Shown: piece by piece, positions 55,301 to 64,000 of the stretch
Numbering within the stretch: position 1 is the stretch's first letter
Layout of the letters: each line of letters opens with the position of its first letter
Source: Micractinium sp. NFX-FRZ
Taxonomy: Eukaryota > Chlorophyta > Trebouxiophyceae > Chlorellales > Chlorellaceae
Assembly (NCBI GenBank): GCA_029339195.1
Contig: JAPTJF010000028.1
Coordinates: forward strand, 186,001 to 250,000
Direction: 5' to 3'
DNA length: 64,000 nucleotides
Translations under genes and position numbers: made by a program
Notes under the pieces: model-generated
What the model saw: only the letters and a program-made list of their open reading frames with translations
Told to the model about the DNA's origin: nothing
Databases searched by the model: none

Positions 55301-58300
55301 ATGGGGGCTTTTTCCGCAGCTGCCCGCTCGAGCGGCGTCTGCAGCACCAGCTACAGCTGCGCAGATGCACCATGGGTGCGGCAGGCCCCGCGCCAGCGGC
55401 ATTTTCAACAGCAGCGGCGGCACTGCCGTCTCCCGCCACAGGCAGCGGCAGGTGCGGCGGCGGCAGCAGCTGCCTGGCACCCAAGCCCACCGCAGCAGCT
55501 GGCACAGCCACCGCTGGCAGGCCCGCAGCAGCAGCAGCAGCAGCGCCAGGGCTGGATAGCAGCACCCGGCCAGCATCAGCGGCGGCGGCGACCGGTGTGC
55601 CACAGCTTTGGTGAGAACCTGCGGCGGCTAGCAGGCGGCGGCCAGCGCTCGGCAGAGGACCAAGGCAGCGTGAACGGCAGCATGGATGGGGCAGGCAGCG
55701 CTGGGGATGGGCAGCCGCAGCCTAGCGTGTGGAGCGACTGGCAGGGTGAGCGACGTCTGCCTGGGGGTACCTCGGGGGAAAGGCGTAGGTGGGATGTGTG
55801 GGCGTGTGCGGCGGCGTGTGCGGGACGATGCTGCTGCCTGCCATCTCCGCACCCCACTGCTCTGCTGCATGCCACAGGTGTCCTGCCATTGCATGGCCTG
55901 CCTGGTGCCTGCTGGCAACTGGTCAGCACCTGCAGGATGGGAGGCAGGGGTGGCTTGGGGTGCAGGAGACGAACCAGCTTCCCTGGTCTGTGTGTCCAAC
56001 CACCTCCCCTCGAGCTTCATCCACCCGCCTGGCAGTGCCCTCCTGCTGCGCCTCTCCTTCACGCCACACCTCCCTTCCCTCCCTTCCCTCGCTACCCTCT
56101 GTCGCATTCTTCCCAACCTTTCTCTTCTTGACCTCACTTGCTGTCGCCCGGACCTGCCTCACCCTGCCTGCCACGCCTCGCCTGCCAGCGGAGATCTCTA
56201 GTCAGCTCATGCGTCAAGGGGACCACCGCTGACTTCCTGACGCAACATGCTTGTGCCAACCCGGCATGTCCTGTGCAGCTGAGATGTCTGACCAGGACTG
56301 GGAGGGGTGGGAGGGCATCAACATTGCTGACCTGGACGACCTGAGCGAGGTGCGCTGACCTGGCGTGTGCTGACCTGGCATGCACAGGCCGCAGCAAATG
56401 GGTGGGCCAGGAGGCGTGCACGCAAAGCAGCAAGGCCGCAGGGCCGGGCAGCAGCCTCCCTGGCTGGCGGCCAGGTCCATGCCGCCTGGTCCTGTGCGCT
56501 GCCGCCCCCTGCACATCCTGCATCTGCCCTCGCATGCTGGCACCCGCTGCGGTCCTGGGGCACTGCTGCCAACGCCCGGTTTCAGCCAGCCTCCCTGCAG
56601 CGATGGCAACTGCTGAGCCCCCTAGGTGGCAGCTTTCTGGGTGCTGCTCCTCCATGCCCATGCTGCTTTCTGTGCGTGCTCCCGGCAGGTGGCTGAGCTT
56701 CGAGAGCAAGTGATTGAGCGGCGGCGCATGCGGGCGGGCAAGCGACGGAATGTGCGAGATGAGTACATGCGGCCCATTGTGGATGCTCAGGTGGGTGCAG
56801 GCCTCCAACAGGCGGAGGACAGTGTGGGTGGGGAGTGCATGTGGATTGAGAGGGCCAGAACAGGAGGTGGCACGCACACCCCAGACATCAAGTTGCCGCC
56901 AGGCTGTCGGGCGCCGCCACCCTTGCAGGGCGTTGCGCGTCTGGCATGCCCGCCCGATGTGTGTGTGTGCCTGCTGGTGCACCTGCTCGCTGCTGCTTCC
57001 AAGCTGTCCACGTACTACCCTCGCAGGGCTGTGTGTGTGTCCGGCGTTCCCACCTCAAATTGTGTGTGCCTTCTGGTCTCCCCTCTACCCCCTGCAGGGC
57101 ATTGTGAACCGGCTGGCTGTGGACGAGGCGGAGGTGGAGGAGCGCGTGTTTGTGGAGGCAATCACCAACCAGTACGAGTCGAGAGAAGCGGTGAAGTACG
57201 TAGGTGAGCAGGGGCAAAGGGAGTTGAACGGGGCAGGCAGTCGATGGAGGCTGAGGGGCATGTGTTGTTGTTGGCGGCAATCAGCAGCCGGTATGAGTCG
57301 TGATGGGCAATGGAGTACTGGATGAGACGCACCGTATGGAAACCGGAAGTCGGATGGGGCTGTTGCAGCAGGCCAGCCAGGCAGCGCAGGGACATGCATC
57401 TCCAGGGGATTGGCAGTGCAGCGCAGCGGCCGGCACAGTCGGCCGAGCGCGGCGGGCAGGCACTGCTGCGTGCCCTCCCGTCCTCCGTGCCCCCTCACTC
57501 CCCCGTCTGCGGCATTCCCGTGCTGCCCACTGACCCACCGCCGCGACCCCCTGCTGCCCCCTCACCCGCCGCCGCGACTCCCTGCTGTTTCTTCAACCCC
57601 TGCTGCCCCTTCACCCACCGCCGCCAGCCCACGCTGCCCCCTCGTTCGCCCTGCAGGCGCGCTCGTGGCCATCCCACTGGTTGTGGGCTTTGTGCTGTCC
57701 CGCGCGGTGGCTCAGCCGCTGTGGGGGTACGCTGAGACGCTCAACCCCGCGGCCTTTGCCACCACTGAGAACCAAAAGGTGGAGGGGGCACACGAGCTGC
57801 ACATAGAGGAGATGCGGCTGCGGCTGGTGAGTGGGGGTGGAGGAGAGCGGTGCTGGTGCAGGGCATGTTGCGCCACTGGTGGAGGGGGGAGAGCTGAGAG
57901 ATGTGCACAGCTTTGTATGTTTGATCCCTTCCTGTCTTCGTGCCTGCCCCGTGAGAGATGTGCACAGCTTCGTATGTTTGATCCCTTTCTGTCTTCGTGC
58001 CTGCCCCGTGGGCTGGTCCAGGCTACTCATGAGAGAGAAATTGAACACGTGTACACTCCAGGTCAAGTTTCATCTGTTCCTCATTCCAACGTGCCCTGGG
58101 CCCCACCACCACCTGCAGGCCTCCCTGGGCCAGTCCCACCCGCTGCTCAGAACGCATATGCAACGTAACAACGCATCCATTTTTGTTTGATGCAGGAGGC
58201 GTCCCTGGGCCAGTCCCCGCCGCTGACGGACGAGCAGCTGCACTGGCACTTGCACAAGCGGGCAGTGCACCTGGAGGGCGAGTTCCGAGAGGATAACAAG

Positions 58301-59885
58301 CGGGCGCTGCTCAACGTGGTGTCGGGTGAGCGTGTGGCCGCTCCGCTTGGCACACGTTTTGCAGGGCGCGGAGCAGGGTGTTCCGCCTTGAGGCGGTGTT
58401 GGAGGGGGCAACCTGCGGGCGCTGCTGCCCCGAGTGTGGGCTTGTGTGCCAGTGGTGTTGAGCATGGTGTCATGCCTAGCTGGGGCAGGTGGTGGTCCTT
58501 CCACCTCCTGCCGCCTCGCCGTCCAGCTGCCTCCTCCTCCACTGCCCTCGCCCGTGTCTAATCACTCCAATGGTTTTCTCACTCACTTGCCTATGCTTCC
58601 CTTTCCCACCCCCCCTCCGCCCCTCCCTCTCTCGCTGCAGCCCTCACCTCTGCCCCTGCCTTCTTCGCCACGCTCGCCCGCCCCTCCTCACATCCCGATG
58701 CTTTCCCCACTTTCTGCTTTTCCAAACTCCCCGCCCTCCCTCCCTCCCGCCCTCCCTCCCCCCCTCCCTCCCCCCTGTGCAGACCTCACCTCTGCCTCCG
58801 TCTTCTTCGCCATGCTCGCCCGCCAGGTGCCCGAGCGCCAGATCCTGTTCCGCACCATCGGCCGCGTGTTCACCGGCCTCTCCGACACCGCCAAGGCCTT
58901 CCTCATCATCCTCATCACGGGTGGGTGGGGCGGGCAGGGCGTGTGCGCGGGCTTCGAGTCAGTCCGGCCAGATGTGGGGATGCAAGGACGTGTGGTCTCG
59001 TGGGCACCGCCAAGGCCTTCCACTCTACCCTGCCACCCTGCTACCCATGATCCCACACCGTCACCTGGCCACCACAGGCATCCTCTGGACACTTAAGGTT
59101 CTGCGCCACCCTCTCCATTCCACATTGAACCCAGCTCCCCACCTTGCTCCCTCTGCTCTCTCCTCTACTCCCCCCCGCAGACATCCTGCTGGGCTACCAC
59201 TCCGAGGAGGGGTGGACCGCCACCCTGCGCCTCTTCTCTGGACACTACGGCCTGGAGGCGGAGGTGCGGTACTGCCTGCGCACCAGCACTGTACTGCCAT
59301 GTGACACGTCGCAACATGTGGCCTGGTTCAAATGCGCTGCGCCCCTTCCCAAGGCACTCAGCAGGCTGGAGCCGCAGGCAGCGCTGAGCCGCATGCTGCC
59401 ATGTGGCACTGTGCTGCGCACTGCAGGTGTATGGAATGCGCCTGGCCACTTGCCGCCCTTGAATGCTCTGCCTGCACCCCTGAGCTGCCCCCCCCCCCCC
59501 CTACTTTCTTCCCTACCTCCACCGCAGGACGAGGGCCTCAAAATTTTCGTGGCCACCATCCCCGTGCTCCTCGACTCCCTGTTCAAGGTGCGCTGGCTGT
59601 CTTGGTTCAGCGGGTGGGCCCCCCTGGTTTCAGCACATGCGGGGCAGGGAGGCAGGGAGCATGCAAGGGTGGGACCAGCGCGGGGAGCGGCGCGCCTGCC
59701 TGCGCGCCTGGTCCCCCTGTGCCACGTCATTCCACCTGCCCTCCATCCTTCCTGCCTGCATATCTGTTGCCCTTGAATTCCTTCCCACCCTGTGTGTTTG
59801 CTCCCAGCAGGTCTGGATCTTTGTTGGCCTCAACAAGGAGGACCCAGCGGCAGCAGTGACCCTGCGGCAGATGGACCGGCACTAA
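55301..59885 (+). CDS. DLDG1: DLDG1/PxcA (CemA-like) chloroplast envelope ion-balance protein
   Basis: Ten exons (55301-55745, 56279-56349, 56689-56790, 57098-57203, 57657-57826, 58196-58325, 58783-58920, 59181-59263, 59528-59587, 59811-59885) join in frame to 459 residues. The N-terminus MGAFSAAARSSGVCSTS is a likely transit peptide. Family features follow: NRLAVDEAEVEERVFVEAI, the membrane segment LVAIPLVVGFVLSRAVAQPL, SASVFFAMLARQVPERQILF, AKAFLIILITDILLGYHSEE, GWTATLRLFSGHYGLE, IFVATIPVLLDSLFK and VWIFVGLN. This is the CemA/PxcA layout, with the GYHSxxGW motif before the last helices. In plants and cyanobacteria these proteins affect light-dependent H+/cation exchange and non-photochemical quenching. 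Confidence 0.85.
57141..57319 (+). repeat. Decayed exon copy in the DLDG1-like gene (intron 4)
   Basis: The exon end at 57141-57203 (VFVEAITNQYESREAVKYV) has an intron copy at 57257-57319, sharing ggcaatcaxcaxcc, gtaxgagtcg and gagtac. Confidence 0.8.
57896..58009 (+). repeat. 57-bp tandem duplication in an intron
   Basis: Units 57896-57952 and 57953-58009 are nearly identical, with two visible mismatches (ttt/ttc and ttc/ttt). They lie within intron 5 of the DLDG1-like gene. Confidence 0.95.
58111..58230 (+). repeat. Acceptor copy in the DLDG1-like gene (intron 5)
   Basis: An intron stretch at 58111-58151 copies the acceptor and exon start at 58189-58230. Both read (c/a)tgcaggxxtccctgggccagtcc. 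Confidence 0.85.
58633..58825 (+). repeat. Acceptor copy in the DLDG1-like gene (intron 6)
   Basis: An intron stretch at 58633-58682 copies the acceptor and exon start at 58774-58825. They share gcag, cctcacctctgcc, ccttcttcgcca and gctcgcccgcc. A further short copy (caccgccaaggccttcc) of the same exon lies in the following intron at 59004-59020. Confidence 0.85.
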
Positions 59886-60626
59886 AGAGGCTGAATTCAG
59901 TCATTTCATTGCGGTTTGTTGACATTCTCTGTCAACTGTATCGAGTCAGTAAAGTATCAAGAGAGACAAAGTATCGAGGAGAGGCAGGCGGGGGACAAGG
60001 CGGGAAGCGGGGGCGGCAGTGCCAGGTAGGACCCTGCCCGCTCTCGCGCCGTCTCATATGGTTTGGCGGTGGTGGTGACGACGGTGCTGGGTGGCTAGGA
60101 CTGGGCTTGCACCTGAGCATGTCATTGTTCCAAACCATCAACGCCTAGGAAGGCCAGGATGCACCGTGCTGGCCGCCACGCACTGCCGCCACAGCGGCCT
60201 CAGCGTGCTGCCTCAGGATAGACGCAAGTCGGGCGCTGCTGCTGTGGAGCAGGCATAAGGGCAGGAAGGCTCCTCTAACGCACATCCGTCCTGCCCCTAT
60301 ATTTTAATCCAGGTGTTCTGGGAGCTGCCTTGTGCCAGGCTGTGAAAGTGGGGTTTGAGCGTCAAGTAACCTCACGGGGGCGCCGTCTGCCCCCGACGCC
60401 GGCGGGCCAGGGTGGCAGCTGCAGCATTGAGTTTCCTGCCTGGTGGGGCCCTCACCTGTATCAGCCGCTGTTTGGTGTCGGGATGAATGTGAAGAAGGTG
60501 ACGGGGGGAAGGATAGATAGGGTACGCGACTGAGTGATGGCTGCCTTGCTGGCGCCAGGTGAAGGGGAGCGGCAACCAGCACGAAGCCGCACTAATCATT
60601 TCCAAATCCCCTCGAATCCTGGCACG
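59886..60626. other. Intergenic region
   Basis: This is the 3' flank of the DLDG1-like gene and the promoter side of the coiled-coil gene. A clear TATA-like stretch is at 60298-60307. No gene is supported. Confidence 0.4.
60298..60307 (+). promoter_or_regulatory. TATA-like element
   Basis: tatattttaa stands out from the GC-rich surroundings about 320 bp before the coiled-coil start codon, consistent with a 5' UTR of roughly 290 nt. It is a motif match only. Confidence 0.35.
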
Positions 60627-61228
60627 ATGGCACTCAAGCGCGTGCGTTTCGCAGTTGAGGAGGAACGCTGCGAGCACTGCTCACAAAGTTGTCAGAAACT
60701 CAGGCAGCAGCAGCGCACGCTTGACACCGCGCTGCGACTGCAGAGGTGAGGCTTTGGAGGCTGGTTTCGGCGGTGCCTTGGCGGGCCTTGGCGGTGCCGG
60801 CCCGGCTCAGGGGGCGCGCGCGCAGGGTTTGCAGGAGCCGAGCCCGATGCCAAGCCGCAGGTCAGCTTCCAAGCTGCTCCACCGCTCTGCTCTTCAGGAT
60901 GGCGGAGCAACGGGTGCAGGATCTGCGGCAGCAGCTGCATGATTGCGAGCTTGAGAAATCACAACAGGCGGCCCAGCTGCTCCAGCTGCGGTATGACGTG
61001 GAGGAGGCGAGGGGACGGCTGGAGTCTGAGCGCAGCAGCAAGCGCAGGCGGGACGAATTGGATGTGGAACACGTAACTTACGTGGAGCGGCTGGGGGGGC
61101 AGCTGGCTGACTGCAAGGATCAGCTGCGAGAGTGCGAGGATAAGCTGGCCAACGCGCAGGCAGAGAGGCGCCGCAGCTCGGGAGGCTCCCATCCGGCAGG
61201 GGAGCGCCAGCAGCAGCAGCCCCAGCAT

Positions 61229-61261
<33 letters not shown>

Positions 61262-61623
61262 CCGCCTGCCGGGGGTGCTGCAGAGGGAGGCGCTGGCAGC
61301 GGCGGCGCCGCCGCGGCCGAAGAGCCTGCTCCGGTCGAGCTGGCGCAAGGTGAGGCCGGGCTGAATGCTGAAATGCTAAACTTTTTGCATAGGCTCAAGT
61401 TTTGCTGTGTGGAGGTCAAACCAGCAACGCTCTTGCGATGTTCAGCTCTCACTGATGGCTTGAGCCCTCATGGTGTGCATGGTGTGCAGGCGGCGCTGCG
61501 CCGGCAGCTGCGGGCGCCTCTGGCGCCAGCGAGGAAGCGCCGTCATCCGCGCTAGGTGAGGGGCTGTGTTGGAGCGCTTCCTCTGCACCCAGCGGCTGTG
61601 CGATGCAGGCGCAGCGAGGCTGA
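60627..61623 (+). CDS. Small Gln-rich coiled-coil protein, function unknown
   Basis: The exons proposed are 60627-60745, 60898-61349 and 61490-61623, joining in frame to 234 residues. The 3' end is uncertain: reading through the last intron ends at 61555, and another donor near 61555 could add more exons. The N-terminus MALKRVRFAVEEERCEHCSQ has paired Cys. Next come heptad-rich helices (LRQQQRTLDTALRLQR, VQDLRQQLHDCELEKSQQAA, LRYDVEEARGRLESERSSKR, VERLGGQLADCKDQL), a KRRR basic patch, then polyglutamine and Ala/Gly/Glu-rich sequence. This predicts a coiled-coil scaffold. I do not recognise the family. Confidence 0.5.
61206..61260 (+). repeat. CAG repeat (polyglutamine) in the coiled-coil gene
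   Basis: Nearly pure (CAG)n with one ccccagcat interruption codes QQQQPQHQQQQQQQQQQ. Confidence 0.9.
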
Positions 61624-62597
61624 AGGCGGGTTTCCTGCTGCGCATGTTGCCCGTGAAACGCCCCTGTTGGGCGTTCTATCGGAGCCCACCGTGTTCTGCA
61701 CCCCTTGCCATGCACATGCAGGCACCAGCGATGCTGCTGGAGTGCTGGTGGGTATCCATGAGGGCCTGCCAGTGCCATACCAGCCTACTCAGCAGAGGCG
61801 CAAGCACTCGCCTGACACCACGGATGGCTGACCGCAGCGTGCTGGTGGCGCCGCCAAGCCGAGGCGGAGAGGGGCCGGCAGGAAAGCAGCGCTTCTGTTG
61901 CTGCCGTCGCAGGCGCAACTGCTTAGCGAACGGCAATGCGCTGCCTGGTGGGATCAGCAGCGGGCAGAGCTGCCAGGGAGGCGCAGGTCACACCCGTGTG
62001 GCTGCCCATAGCGCTGGCTGCGGCACGCGGGAACAACTCTAGGGGAGATGGCACGCAGCTGAGCAGGCTGCCTGCGGTGCCTGTTTGAGTGCGACCAGTA
62101 GGGCTGGCGGCCTGCTCTGCTCTCTTTGAACATGTCAACCGACACAATACAACAACGTTGCATCAAGAGCAGGCGATGCAGGGGCAGCGTAGGGTGGATA
62201 CACTGAGGGGCACCGACCAGCATCAGGGTGGGGTGGAGCAAGCGGCTGCATTTCCCCCAACGGGCGGGCCGCCAGTAGTGCCGGCACCGGTACCGCCCGC
62301 TGCCGCCGCCAGAGGCTGATTTGTTGGAGTGAGTGCCTGTTGTCCCACCAGGACAACCCATGTCAGGCGTGTCGGCGGCGGGCTTACGAAATTCACCCGT
62401 GCCCAAGCAACACATGCCAATGTTGAGGGAATTAAAAGGCGACCCAAACGCGAAGTTCACACGGGCCTGCTTTGCCTGCTGCCCGCCTGCCCGCCAGTCC
62501 AATGGTGGTGAGCTCAACCAGGCCCTCTTTCGGCCGCCGAGAACAGCGCAACTGTTCATACTTGCAGCGAGCAGTCGTGAGAAGCAGCTCGCCCACG
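61624..62597. other. Intergenic region
   Basis: The region holds the 3' flank of the coiled-coil gene and the promoter of the lysyl-tRNA synthetase gene. Open frames at 61566-62042 and 61556-61831 could be extra 3' exons of the coiled-coil gene, but I cannot choose a frame. Nothing else is seen. Confidence 0.35.
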
Positions 62598-64000
62598 ATG
62601 TCCGGCACTTGGGTGCTCCCGGAGAAGTATGAGGAGGGGCTGCTGAACGAGAAGGGCGAACCCCTGAGCAAGAGGTGAGGGATTGTCTGGCGGGCATGCA
62701 GGCCCCGATGCTGCAGTGCGAGCGGCTGTGGCGGTGGACGGCTACAGGCTCACATGCGCCCGTGTTGCGCCCTGCAGCGAGTTCAAGAAGCTTCATAAGG
62801 CGGCTTCGAAGGAGAAGGAGATGGCAGAGAAGAAGGTGGGCCTGGCTGCAGCAGCGGCGGCGCGCGTGCCCGCCCCGCCGCTGCCGCTGCCGCCGCCGTC
62901 TTCCCTTGCTCCCTGCACACCTGCTCCTGCTTTGTGTGGTCGAGGCGATGCTCTGCTGTCACTGCTGCGTCTGGGCGCTTACCCCTCAGGCCCTGCTCAC
63001 GTGTGCATGCACACGCATTGGTGCCATCCGCCGCTGCAGGCCAAGCAGGCGGTGGAGGCGGCAGAGCGGGCGGCCGCCAAGGCAGCAAAGGGCGACGCCC
63101 CTGCTGCCCTGGAGGACGACTCAAATGAGGAGACAGATCCCACCAAGTACTTTGAGAACCGGGTGAAGACGATCACGGCAGCCAAGGCGCGGGGGGAGAA
63201 CCCGTACCCTCACAAGTTCCACGTCAGCACCCAGCTGCCCGCCTACGTGGCAAAGTACGCCAGCCTGGATCCCGGCCAGCAGGTGGGTGCACCCTGCGGT
63301 GGGTGCTCGGCAGCAGGGGCTGGTAGGTGGCAGTCAAGGGAGGCAGTAGGAGGCAGCACTGGCTGGAGGAGGTGGCTTCAGCGGCAGATTATGACGGTGC
63401 TGCTGCTGTTGAGGTTCTAGGCGGGACACTGCTGCTGGCTCGCATATGTTGGGTGCTGCCATTCGGCAGCGGTGTGCCAGCGTAGCCGTGGGCGAGGGTC
63501 CGGGGGATGTGCCGCAGCCAGGAGCTTGGGTGGCAGTGTGTGCGCGCTAGGGGTACCCGTGTGGCTGGCAGCGGTGGTGCGACAGACGAGGCCAGCCTCC
63601 TGGCTGACCCGACAACTGCCACCTTGCATATTTCCTTGGGGGCAGCCCTGCTACTCACCATGCTCCGCCCTGCAGCTGGCTGGGCAAGCGGTGAGCCTGG
63701 CGGGTCGTGCCAATCCACGATTGTCACGAGCCTGGCAAACAGTGTGACCGCCCCAGACAGCCTAAACCAGTTTTCAACCTGTCCCGCTCGCAGCTGGCTG
63801 AGGAGGTGCTGACCCTGGCGGGGCGCGTGGTGCGCAAGGCCGCCTCTGGCGCCAAGCTCATCTTCTTTGACCTGCGCAGCGAGGGGGCCAAGATCCAGGT
63901 CATGTGCGACGCGCGGTGAGCCAGGGCTGGGTGCGTGTGTTGCAGTTTGCTTTATAGTTCCGTCTCATGTGGGTGTGAGGGCATGGCAAGTGAGGGGGCC
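62598..64000 (+). CDS. KARS: Lysyl-tRNA synthetase, class II, cytosolic type (5' part)
   Basis: The window ends inside this gene. Exons seen are 62598-62674, 62778-62835, 63040-63282 and 63794-63915, in frame. The N-terminus MSGTWVLPEKYEEGLLNEKG leads to the eukaryote-specific Lys-rich helix that binds tRNA (SEFKKLHKAASKEKEMAEKK, KQAVEAAERAAAKAAKG). Then comes the family signature TDPTKYFENRVKTITAAKA, GENPYPHKFHVSTQLPAYVA and KYASLDPGQQ. The start of the OB-fold anticodon-binding domain follows (LAGRVVRKAASGAKLIFFDL, AKIQVMCDAR). It closely matches animal and plant cytosolic LysRS. The catalytic domain lies beyond the window. The protein charges tRNA-Lys. Confidence 0.9.
63669..63835 (+). repeat. 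Acceptor copy in the LysRS gene
   Basis: An intron stretch at 63669-63715 copies the acceptor and exon start at 63786-63835. Both have (g)cagctggctg, gtg(a/c)xcctggcggg and cgtg. The copy would read LAGQAVSLAGRAN against LAEEVLTLAGRVV. Confidence 0.85.

Noticed and set aside
61556..62042. Further exons of the coiled-coil gene
   Set aside because: Two different frames are open and a donor at about 61555 is plausible, but no conserved sequence decides between them.

Overview
The window is nuclear DNA from a GC-rich green alga. The evidence is multi-exon genes with GT-AG introns and occasional GC-AG introns, very long poly-Ala/Gln/Pro/Gly tracts coded by GCN/CAG repeats, TGTAA poly(A)-type signals, plant-type families (SYP4 syntaxin, plastid DUF1997, DLDG1/PxcA, plant-type PP2C, plant-type capping triphosphatase) and no operons, IS elements or CRISPR. 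A trebouxiophyte such as a Chlorellaceae member is the best guess. That is inference; no organellar or rRNA marker is present.

Layout. 0.3-3.3 kb (+): secreted, probably GPI-anchored PQQ-type beta-propeller protein. 4.1-8.9 kb (+): two tandem paralogues of an unrecognised Gln/Ala-rich family. 10.0-14.1 kb (-): PP2C phosphatase with a long tail. 14.6-15.9 kb (-) and 30.7-32.2 kb (-): two copies of an unrecognised seven-helix membrane protein, on either side of a 12.8-kb SNF2 ATPase gene (17.4-30.2 kb, -) resembling SHPRH. 32.9-35.7 kb (-): TGN syntaxin SYP4/Tlg2/syntaxin-16. 37.3-39.1 kb (+): CID-domain RNA-processing protein ending in a U2AF-ligand-like motif. 39.6-44.1 kb (-): RNA 5'-triphosphatase-like cysteine phosphatase without a visible guanylyltransferase domain. 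44.4-50.4 kb (+): geranylgeranyl-reductase-family flavoprotein. 51.4-52.0 kb (+): intronless zf-3CxxC membrane protein. 52.9-54.9 kb (-) and 55.3-59.9 kb (+): divergent pair of predicted plastid proteins (DUF1997; DLDG1/PxcA-like). 60.6-61.6 kb (+): coiled-coil protein. 62.6 kb to the end (+): 5' part of cytosolic-type lysyl-tRNA synthetase.

Most striking pattern: many introns carry decayed copies of the end or start of the exon beside them, often with the splice site still attached. I see this in at least eight genes (PQQ, SNF2, syntaxin, reductase, DUF1997, DLDG1, LysRS and, as exact junction repeats, again in the reductase). This suggests that local tandem duplication across exon-intron junctions is a recurrent process in this genome, producing intron growth, possible intron gain and cryptic alternative exons.

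Exon boundaries were placed by eye from frame continuity, GT/GC-AG sites and remembered family conservation. Coordinates are for the coding part only, start codon to stop codon.
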